Of a DNA stretch of 41,742 bases, positions 35,175 through 41,742 are shown piece after piece. Source of the DNA: an uncultured Bacteroidia bacterium. Lineage in GTDB: Bacteria; Bacteroidota; Bacteroidia; Bacteroidales; UBA932. The stretch lies in contig CADBPR010000083.1 in the NCBI GenBank assembly GCA_902796555.1, forward strand, positions 1 through 41,742, in the 5' to 3' direction. Below the pieces are notes generated by a model. That model was not told the origin of the DNA. It ran no database searches and saw only the letters and a list, made by a program, of their open reading frames with translations. Numbering within the stretch: position 1 is the stretch's first letter; the number at the start of each line of letters is the position of its first letter. The translations under genes were made by a program, and so were the position numbers.

Positions 35175-36989
35175 TTATTTAATCGGGACCACGACCTTGG
35201 CCAGGGAGTCACGACCCAGTTCCGCGAAGAAAACGGTCAGGGACTTGCCGTCCTCGGCGGGCAGCATCAGGACATCCGCACTGGCATAGGCATTGGTATA
35301 GTCAGCCCGGCGCAGCGGTGCGCCCAGGGACAGAATCTGCTCGGCAGCGGAAGGGTTGGTAATGTCGTAAATCTCCAGACGGGTATTGCTCCAGCTGAAG
35401 TACGCACCCACGCCGATGGCGACATAGGTCTTGCCGCCCATGGTGACCACATCCAGGGTATTGCAGCAGTCGTTACCGACATTCTGCAGATCGATAATGC
35501 TGGACCAGGCAGTGGCGTCACCCGAATGATACAGGTTCTTGTCACCGGCATAACCGGTATACAGCAGACCGTCAGCGAGGGACGGGCCCACCGGCATGAC
35601 TACGCCGAAATACGGGCTCCACATACCCGGCAGCGGGGCGTCGATATACTGGGCTTCACCTTTCAGTTTGCCACCCTCGATTTCTGCCATCAGAATTTTG
35701 GCAGGATTGGAGGGACCGGCCGCATTCATCGCGGTGATGAACGCCTTGCCCGCGATGTCGCCGCGAACGCGGAAGTTGGCCGTGGTACCGGCACCGGCCG
35801 TACCCAGGGACAGGGCCAGTTCCGGAGCGGTGGAAGCGGAAGCGGTGGAGAAGAGGGTGATTTCTTCGCCTTCGGCATACTGACCGGCAAAAATGGCATG
35901 GCCGGCATCGTCATTGACGATGGACAGGTGCGGGGCGTCACCGACAGGGAATTCGCCCTCCTTGGCACCGGTTTCGGGGTTGACGACCACCACCTGGTCC
36001 TGCGTGCTGGCCAGAAGTTTGCCGTCGACGTAAGCCAGACGCATCCGCTGGTTGACATCCTCCTCGGTGCTGAAGCCCATTTCGAGCAGGCCTACGTTGA
36101 AGGCCACGTCGGCAATACCGTCCTGGCGGATTTCCACGGCGGCATAAATGCCTTCGTAGTCCGTGGCGGTCACGCCGAGGGTAAACTGACGGGCACCGAC
36201 AGCCTCATTCTCCTGGATTTCGAGAACGATTTCGTCACCCGCGCGTTCAGCATTGATATACACTTCCTCCAGTTCTTCGGGGACATCCAGGACGACCATC
36301 CATTCGCAGTTGCTCTGGACGGTGAAACGGAATTCGCCGCCCTCCTTCGGAAGGACCGTCTCGCCTTCAATCGCCAGCAGGGGTTCGAAAGCGGCCTGGC
36401 TGACCGTCACCGTAACAGGCTCCTGACCTTCAGCGGAGAAGACGACCTCGCCTTCGCGCGAGGAGATTTCCGTGTTGGGGGCAACGGTCAGGGTGCTGGT
36501 CACGTCGGGAATCGCCTTGGTCGGGGCGGTAATCCAGTCGACCTTGCTTTCCACCTTGAACGTCATATTGGTGGTCACGAGCACGTCAATCGTTCCGCCT
36601 TCGGCGCCGATTTCGTAGCTGGTCTTGGAAATACCCATCGTATTGGCCGCAGCCTGGGTAATGGCGACGCTCACCTTCTTGCCGTCGGTGGTCGCGATGT
36701 TCACGGTAGCGGTACGCTCGTCGGTCGTGCCGTTTTCGGCGACCGTAACGGTAACGGTCTGGTCACCGGCCTCACCCTGGGCGGGTTTGACGCGGGCCCA
36801 GTCGGAAGAAGTGGTAGACGCCCGCCAATTGGTATTGGTCGAGAACGTGATGGTCACCTCACCGCCGCCCACAGCGACAGTCTCCTTGTCGGAAGAGGTC
36901 AGGGTCAGGGTGGATTCCACCTGAGCGGGCTTACAGGAAACAATCAGTCCTGCGACAAGCCCTGCCATGAGATAAAGTACTTTTTTCAT
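35175..36989 (-). CDS. BACON-domain surface lipoprotein with a propeller-like C-terminal half
   Basis: The 604-residue lipoprotein (LIVSC, Cys19) carries three consecutive BACON domains (about 25-112, 118-200, 205-290). They are recognised by NWRASTTSSDWARVKPAQG, FKVESKVDWITA and CEWMVVLDVPEE and by the repeated endings VSVAITQAA, VTVSQAA and VEIRQDG. BACON modules are usually spacers or mucin/carbohydrate-associated domains. The C-terminal 310 residues have repeated short strands (MRLAYVDGKLLAST, VVVNPETGAKEG, LLYTGYAGDKNLYH, TYVAIGVGAYF, RLEIYDITN) suggesting a beta-propeller. The likely role is a surface glycan-binding protein of the PUL. No catalytic motif is recognised. Confidence 0.8.
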   Translation of the reverse strand: MKKVLYLMAGLVAGLIVSCKPAQVESTLTLTSSDKETVAVGGGEVTITFSTNTNWRASTTSSDWARVKPAQGEAGDQTVTVTVAENGTTDERTATVNIATTDGKKVSVAITQAAANTMGISKTSYEIGAEGGTIDVLVTTNMTFKVESKVDWITAPTKAIPDVTSTLTVAPNTEISSREGEVVFSAEGQEPVTVTVSQAAFEPLLAIEGETVLPKEGGEFRFTVQSNCEWMVVLDVPEELEEVYINAERAGDEIVLEIQENEAVGARQFTLGVTATDYEGIYAAVEIRQDGIADVAFNVGLLEMGFSTEEDVNQRMRLAYVDGKLLASTQDQVVVVNPETGAKEGEFPVGDAPHLSIVNDDAGHAIFAGQYAEGEEITLFSTASASTAPELALSLGTAGAGTTANFRVRGDIAGKAFITAMNAAGPSNPAKILMAEIEGGKLKGEAQYIDAPLPGMWSPYFGVVMPVGPSLADGLLYTGYAGDKNLYHSGDATAWSSIIDLQNVGNDCCNTLDVVTMGGKTYVAIGVGAYFSWSNTRLEIYDITNPSAAEQILSLGAPLRRADYTNAYASADVLMLPAEDGKSLTVFFAELGRDSLAKVVVPIK

Positions 36990-37011
36990 ACGTTGTATAA
37001 TTTGGTTATTA

Positions 37012-38496
37012 TTATTGATTCAACGCAGCGATGCCCCGCTTGACGGCATTCCACTTCAACGGTTCCATCTTCAGATGAATCATGTCGAAGAGGAAATACC
37101 CGTCGCAGGCATCCGCGCAGGCTTTCACGGATTTCTCGATGGCCTCGTATTCCTCGTTCTTGGTGACGCCGTCCGTGCTCCAGTTGCCCACATCCGGGCC
37201 GCCGACCACCATCGTCGCACCTTTCACCTTGTTGTAAGCCAGTTTGCAGAAGCCCTGCATCGTCCATTCGCTGGAACCGAACACCCGGGCGGGAGACGCA
37301 TAGGCGCCGATGACCAGGACATCCATATGGTCGGCATAGCCGTAGTCCTTGTAGGCGGCGGTGGCCCAGGAAGGATAAGACCCGGCGGTATTGTATTCCG
37401 GGCTGGCCCAGTTCACGCCGTTCTCATAATAGGAGCCGTACCAGCCGCCCACATAGGCGCCGAAATCCACGTCGGGGTCCACGCCCTTGACGGCCTCGCG
37501 GGCCTTGACCATGAAATCATGGATGGTCTTGGCGCGGAACTCGTTCCAACGTTTGTAATGGGCCGGTACCGGCGTCGGAACACCGGTTCCTTTGTCATAG
37601 TCCCATTTGAAGCCCTTCGGCAGCACGTCTTCCGGCCATTTGGTCACGGTCTGGCCGATGAAGGCCTCGAATTTCTTCCGGGTATAGTCGCTGAAATCGC
37701 TGCGATAGCCCTGGAAACGGCCACGGTCAAGGATGATGCCGTCCAGACCGGTCTCGCCATAGGCGGCCAGGTCTTTGAGCAGGTCTATCAGGTAGGCCTG
37801 GACATCCTCGTGCACCGGGTTGAAGAAAATCTCGTTCTCGGTGTCCATCGCGCTCTTGATTCCGTCATCGGTGTTGAGCTGGGTCGCCAAGGCGGCCATC
37901 TTCGTATCGCGGAACACGATACCCTGGTTGCCGAGGCTGTTCTTGTTGCCGGCGACAAAGGTATTGAAACCGGCATACACCTTCATGCCCAGTTCGTGAC
38001 CGATGTCGATGAAGGTCTGCAGATAGTCATAGGACTGGTCCCACACCTGTTTCTTGTAACCGGACGAAGTCCAGGCGCCGAGCCAGGCCACCTGGTCGCA
38101 GTGCGAACTCTTGTAGAGAATGTCGCCGTTGGTCGGCCGTACATCCACGATGAGATGGGTGAAACCGGCGTCGGCCGCTTTTTCCAGGTCCGTACGAATC
38201 TTGTCCGTACCGAAGAAAAAGTCGCGGGAATTGGCGGCGGCGTCAATCCAGATGAAACAGGGCGTACCTGCCACCACCGGTCCTGTGGAAGGGTCGGAGG
38301 AGGCGTCACCGGAAGGGTCGGCAGAGGCATCGCCGGACGCATCCGAAGACGGGTCTTCGGACACCGACGGGTCCTGGGATTCCCCGGCGACGGGGCTTTC
38401 CGGGAACACATACGGGACCTCCTTCCTGGCGGGCGTACACCCGGCCAGGAGGAGGAAGGCAGTCAAGGCTGCCAGGTAGGATGAAAGTTTCCGCAT
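37012..38496 (-). CDS. Alpha-amylase/GHL10-like TIM-barrel glycosidase lipoprotein
   Basis: The ATG at 38496 is chosen: it gives a lipoprotein signal (LLLAGC, Cys20) and sits one base after the upstream stop, whereas an in-frame GTG at 38511 lies within the upstream gene. After an acidic Ser/Asp/Pro linker (about 38-70, DPS and DAS units), residues about 75-490 form a TIM barrel: CFIWIDAAAN, FTHLIVDVRPTNGDIL, GMKVYAGFNTFVAG, a likely catalytic acid region GLDGIILDRGRF, and FGAYVGGWYGSYYE. This resembles the family-10-like hydrolases annotated as alpha-amylase family proteins in Bacteroidota. The barrel is distantly similar in plan to the one at 7213-8592. Substrate is unknown. Confidence 0.78.
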   Translation of the reverse strand: MRKLSSYLAALTAFLLLAGCTPARKEVPYVFPESPVAGESQDPSVSEDPSSDASGDASADPSGDASSDPSTGPVVAGTPCFIWIDAAANSRDFFFGTDKIRTDLEKAADAGFTHLIVDVRPTNGDILYKSSHCDQVAWLGAWTSSGYKKQVWDQSYDYLQTFIDIGHELGMKVYAGFNTFVAGNKNSLGNQGIVFRDTKMAALATQLNTDDGIKSAMDTENEIFFNPVHEDVQAYLIDLLKDLAAYGETGLDGIILDRGRFQGYRSDFSDYTRKKFEAFIGQTVTKWPEDVLPKGFKWDYDKGTGVPTPVPAHYKRWNEFRAKTIHDFMVKAREAVKGVDPDVDFGAYVGGWYGSYYENGVNWASPEYNTAGSYPSWATAAYKDYGYADHMDVLVIGAYASPARVFGSSEWTMQGFCKLAYNKVKGATMVVGGPDVGNWSTDGVTKNEEYEAIEKSVKACADACDGYFLFDMIHLKMEPLKWNAVKRGIAALNQ

Positions 38497-38497
38497 G

Positions 38498-40333
38498 CTA
38501 TTCGCCTCCACGGTCTATACAGTCAAACTGGACACCCACCACATAGCCGTTGCAGAACATGAAGTACATGTACATGTAGTAGCCGCTGTCGGAACCGGCC
38601 AGAATCACGTCAGCATGGTGGTTGGCATTGGAATAGCCGCCGGCGGCATATTCGAGGGCCTTCGGTCCCCAGAGGCCGGAGATATCGGACCACACCAGGG
38701 CGGGCACGTTGGCCGTCAGACCCATCGTTCCCTGCTCGTTCAGAATGCCTTCGAAGTTGGCTTCCAGCGTCAGGTCGAAGAGCCATGCGAAGTCGCAACG
38801 GCCCCAGGTGAAGCTGTTCAGCTGGATGGCGGCCAGATAAGGCGTTCCATTGAATTCCATGATATCCAGGGAATTGGGAACATAGTTCACGTCCACCAGG
38901 TCGAGCTGTTTCTTGACGGCGTTGTTGCGGCCGTTGAACCAGGTCAGCTGACGGGCCGTATCGGAATAGCCGAAGGTGAAGAAGTCGGAGGTCGGGTCGG
39001 CGCTCATGCGGACGATATCGATGTTGTTGTTCCAGTTCATGCCGCTTTCCGCCACGCTCACCCAGGTAGGGGCCGTATCGGTCAGTTCCCCGCCCTTGAC
39101 GGTCCACTGGTAGAAGCCGCTGGTGGCCGGATAGGTCACGCAAGGCAGCACAATCACGGCGTCGCCGTCCAGGGAACCGGTCACGGAGAGTTTCCGGCCG
39201 AAGGAGAGGGCGTAATTCTCGTCGCTGATGGGCCAGGAGATATACTCCTCGGGCGCGGAATTGATATCCTTGAGCCGCCAGATCTTCACTTCGCCCAGGT
39301 CGTTCCACTCGCCCGGGATACCCGCGTCGGCATCACCGTATTTCCACAGTACCAAGTTGGTAATCAGGATGTTGCCTGCATCGTCGGAGGTCATGTAGAA
39401 GTTACGGAAGGTCTCGGCGCCCGCCTTGCCCTGCTTGCACTCGGCCGGGAGGGAGATGGTTCCCACATTGGCACCGGTGAAGCGGTCCAGCACCACGGGA
39501 TCCTGCCCGCGGGTATTGATAATCAGGTAGTCCCCGCTGACGGCCAGACCGGTGGTGGCGTCATAGACGGAAATCCCGACCTCGTCATGGAGCTTGCGGG
39601 TGAACATATAGGACACGAAGTCCGGGTCGGTGTTGATGCCCTTGTCGCGCTTGGACGGGCTGCCCTTGTAGACACGGTACTTGCGCTGGGTCCCGTCGTC
39701 GGCAACGACGGTGATGAAAGTCTCCTCATCGAAGTTCACGGTGTCACCGCTCTTCAGCGGGCTGCCGTCAGCCTTCTTGGCGGTGGCATGCGGCGCCAGG
39801 GTAAAGGTCACGACGCCGTCGGGCAGGGTCTCGTTGTTCGGAATCATGATTTCGTCACCCTTGATGATGGCATTGTAGAACACCTTCTCGCTGACCGTAT
39901 ACTTGAGGTCATAGATGTCCGTGAGGTTCAGGTGTTTGATGACACCGGTAATCACGTATTCCCGCTCCTGCTTCGTCTGGTCGATGAGATGAATCACATT
40001 CTCCAGCGTCAGGTCCAGCCGGTTGATGGGTTCCTTGATGATGACGTTGTTCGCCAGCGTGGCGATGACCTTGCAATCCTCCAGGAAGAAGTTGCTGACC
40101 TTGTAGTCGGAGGTGATGGGATAGTAGAACGGGAACGGAATCTCAATGCGGTTGTCCGCATCGGGATAGCCCGTAAATTCAGCGGCCTCCCCGTTGATGG
40201 TCACATAGGCCGTGACACTGGTCAGCGGTTCGCCCGAACTCTTGGCCGGCGTCAGGTCCTGCGGCTTGCAGGCCGCCAGCAGGCAGAGGGTAGCCAGCAG
40301 GAGGGCCGGGATATGGATAAGTTTCTGTTTCAT
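38498..40333 (-). CDS. DUF5018-type surface lipoprotein
   Basis: The ATG at 40333 is chosen: it gives MKQKLIHIPALLLATLCLLAAC with a lipobox (Cys22) and lies 17 bases after the SusD stop, while the in-frame codon at 40360 is inside the SusD gene. The 611-residue protein has an N-terminal region of short Ig-like domains (VTAYVTINGEAAEFTGYPD, KVIATLANNVIIKEP, YVITGVIKHLNLTDIYDLKYTV). A C-terminal region with propeller-like repeats follows (SVYDATTGLAVSGDYLIIN, FNGTPYLAAIQLN, GRCDFAWLFDLT). This combination matches my memory of DUF5018-containing proteins next to SusD in PULs, which probably bind glycans at the surface. No enzymatic motif is seen. Confidence 0.78.
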   Translation of the reverse strand: MKQKLIHIPALLLATLCLLAACKPQDLTPAKSSGEPLTSVTAYVTINGEAAEFTGYPDADNRIEIPFPFYYPITSDYKVSNFFLEDCKVIATLANNVIIKEPINRLDLTLENVIHLIDQTKQEREYVITGVIKHLNLTDIYDLKYTVSEKVFYNAIIKGDEIMIPNNETLPDGVVTFTLAPHATAKKADGSPLKSGDTVNFDEETFITVVADDGTQRKYRVYKGSPSKRDKGINTDPDFVSYMFTRKLHDEVGISVYDATTGLAVSGDYLIINTRGQDPVVLDRFTGANVGTISLPAECKQGKAGAETFRNFYMTSDDAGNILITNLVLWKYGDADAGIPGEWNDLGEVKIWRLKDINSAPEEYISWPISDENYALSFGRKLSVTGSLDGDAVIVLPCVTYPATSGFYQWTVKGGELTDTAPTWVSVAESGMNWNNNIDIVRMSADPTSDFFTFGYSDTARQLTWFNGRNNAVKKQLDLVDVNYVPNSLDIMEFNGTPYLAAIQLNSFTWGRCDFAWLFDLTLEANFEGILNEQGTMGLTANVPALVWSDISGLWGPKALEYAAGGYSNANHHADVILAGSDSGYYMYMYFMFCNGYVVGVQFDCIDRGGE

Positions 40334-40350
40334 AATCGCTGCAATGCTAT

Positions 40351-41742
40351 TTAGTTCCATTCAGGATACTGGGTAATGGCGGTGTTGACGTTGGTTTCCG
40401 ACGTCGGAACCGGGAGGATGTACAGTTTCGCAGGGAACTTGCGGTCCTCGCCGTCACAGTCGACATATTCAAAGGTATAACTGCCCGGGCTTCCGGCCGG
40501 TTTCAGGCCGTGGCAACGGTAGTTGTTGTACTCGGTCGCAGCCAGTTTCCAGCGGCGCATATCCCACCAGAGATGGCCTTCATAGGAAAGCTCCACCTTG
40601 CGTTCATGGCGCAGGGCTTCGAACAGGGCGTCTCCGCTCAGTCCGGTGCGGTCGGGCAGACCGACCCGCCGGCGCACGACATTGATGTCCGCCAGAGCGT
40701 CTCCGCCGGTATGCATACGGGCCTCGGCCCTGTTCAGATAGACTTCGGCCAGGCGGAGTTCCACCCAGGTGGCGCCACCCCGCTTTCCGCGGGTGATATC
40801 CAGTTCCTTGAAGGCTTCATCGGTCTCGCAGGTAAGGAACTTGCGCATGTAGTAGCCCGTCACGGTACGGCCGTTGGGATAGCTGTCGGCACGGTAGTTC
40901 ATGAAGCGGCCGAACTGTCCGCCCTCGGTGATGTCCATTACGTTGCCCTTCCAGGTGCAGCCGTTATACAGCACGGTGGCGGCGAAACGGGGCTCCAGGT
41001 TCTCATACGGCGGACGGGCGGACACAGGGCCGGACACATGCCAGGGACTCCAGTCCACGACATTGCCGTCCTTGTCTTCGTACTCTTCTACCATTTCCTG
41101 GGTCGGAACGGCGGTACCGCCGATTTCGGTATCCTCGATACGGGTGAAGTCGCCGTAAGGCACATGGTAAATCTCATGCTGGTGGGACAAGCCGTTCACC
41201 GGGTCATAGCGGAACTGGATGATGGACTCGGAATTGTCACCCTTCCAGGCATCCGCATAGTTGGGCATAAGGCTGTAGCCGCCGCGAAGAATCACGCTGT
41301 CAGCCGCCACTTCGGCTTTTTCCCAACGCTCGGCATACAGTTCCACGCGGGAGAGCAGGCCGTAAGCCATATAACGGGTCACGCGGCCCTCGTTGCCGGC
41401 ATCCCAGCGCTTGGGCAGGTTCTGGGCTGCGAATTCCAGGTCCTTCTCGATGAAGTCCCAGGTCTCCGCCTCCGTCGCGTGGTTCTTGTCTTTGACCAGG
41501 TTCAGGTCCTCATAGAGGATGACGCCGCCCTGGTTGCCGTTGCAGTGGCGCTTGGCCAGCTGGAAGTACACATAGGCACGGAAGAAACGGGCCTGTGCCT
41601 CGTACATCTTATTGGTCGCCTCATCATAGGTGGAATACCGGGCCAGCGAGGTCAGGAATTCATTGACGCGGCGGATGCGGTTGTAAGCCCCGCCCCAGAT
41701 ATCCAACAGGCTGCCGGAAGCCATGATACGCTCCGGATAGAA
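40351..41742 (-). CDS. SusD/RagB-family nutrient-binding lipoprotein (5' truncated at window edge)
   Basis: The frame stays open to the last base (FYPERI before the ATG at 41724), so the gene begins beyond the right edge and its signal peptide is not visible. SusD hallmarks are WGGAYNRIRRVNEFL, EAQARFFRAYVYFQLAKRHCN, VTRYMAYGLLSRVELYAERW, WVELRLAEVYLNRAEARM, LRHERKVELSYEGHLWWDMR and a C-terminal ILPVPTSE. It heads the visible part of the second PUL-like operon; the SusC partner should be just outside the window. It differs clearly in sequence from the SusD at the left edge, so the two loci probably handle different ligands. Confidence 0.94.
   Translation of the reverse strand, partial: FYPERIMASGSLLDIWGGAYNRIRRVNEFLTSLARYSTYDEATNKMYEAQARFFRAYVYFQLAKRHCNGNQGGVILYEDLNLVKDKNHATEAETWDFIEKDLEFAAQNLPKRWDAGNEGRVTRYMAYGLLSRVELYAERWEKAEVAADSVILRGGYSLMPNYADAWKGDNSESIIQFRYDPVNGLSHQHEIYHVPYGDFTRIEDTEIGGTAVPTQEMVEEYEDKDGNVVDWSPWHVSGPVSARPPYENLEPRFAATVLYNGCTWKGNVMDITEGGQFGRFMNYRADSYPNGRTVTGYYMRKFLTCETDEAFKELDITRGKRGGATWVELRLAEVYLNRAEARMHTGGDALADINVVRRRVGLPDRTGLSGDALFEALRHERKVELSYEGHLWWDMRRWKLAATEYNNYRCHGLKPAGSPGSYTFEYVDCDGEDRKFPAKLYILPVPTSETNVNTAITQYPEWN

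Overview
The window is a chromosomal stretch of a GC-rich member of the Bacteroidota, most likely Bacteroidales. The signs are two SusD-family lipoproteins, BACON domains, many signal-peptidase-II lipoproteins, TTG/TAnnTTTG promoters in front of gyrB and ftsE, and a serine palmitoyltransferase homologue. A genus cannot be read from the sequence; GC-rich gut Bacteroidales (Alistipes-like or Cryptobacteroides-like) are a guess. Genes are packed tightly, often with ATGA, GTGA or TAATG junctions. No gene-free stretch exceeds about 90 bases. I saw no tRNA, rRNA, insertion sequence or CRISPR array.

Region 1 (1-17985, + strand) looks like one long polysaccharide-utilisation-type operon, cut at the left edge inside a SusD gene. 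In order: SusD, a neutral-ceramidase-like lipoprotein, two GH20 hexosaminidases, MurQ, a lamin-tail/TIM-barrel lipoprotein, a 1258-residue modular repeat lipoprotein, a lipoprotein with pseudomurein-binding-like repeats plus a transglutaminase-type cysteine protease domain, a BadF-family sugar kinase (MurK/NagK type), a secreted Ntn-hydrolase, a GltS glutamate symporter and a C1B cysteine peptidase. Together these read as a system that captures and takes apart a cell-wall glycopeptide. GH20 would release hexosamines, the kinase and MurQ would process amino sugars in the cytoplasm, and the peptidases and GltS would handle the peptide part. The transglutaminase protein resembles methanogen surface and pseudomurein endoisopeptidase proteins. 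This makes archaeal pseudomurein a possible target, although MurQ argues for ordinary peptidoglycan.

Region 2 (17987-31866) is largely core genome. On the minus strand are an M20 amidohydrolase, a 7TM-HD (PgpH-like) phosphodiesterase, a short-chain dehydrogenase, a serine-palmitoyltransferase-like enzyme, gyrB, an outer-membrane beta-barrel and a large TPR protein. A divergent promoter region of 75 bases follows, then ftsE and nth on the plus strand, closed by a strong bidirectional terminator.

Region 3 (31957-41742, - strand) is a second PUL-like operon, cut at the right edge inside another SusD. In transcription order: SusD, a DUF5018-type lipoprotein, a TIM-barrel glycosidase-like lipoprotein, a three-BACON lipoprotein with a propeller-like C-terminus, an N-acylglucosamine 2-epimerase family protein and an FAD-dependent oxidoreductase lipoprotein. 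The matching SusC genes are presumably just outside both ends of the window.
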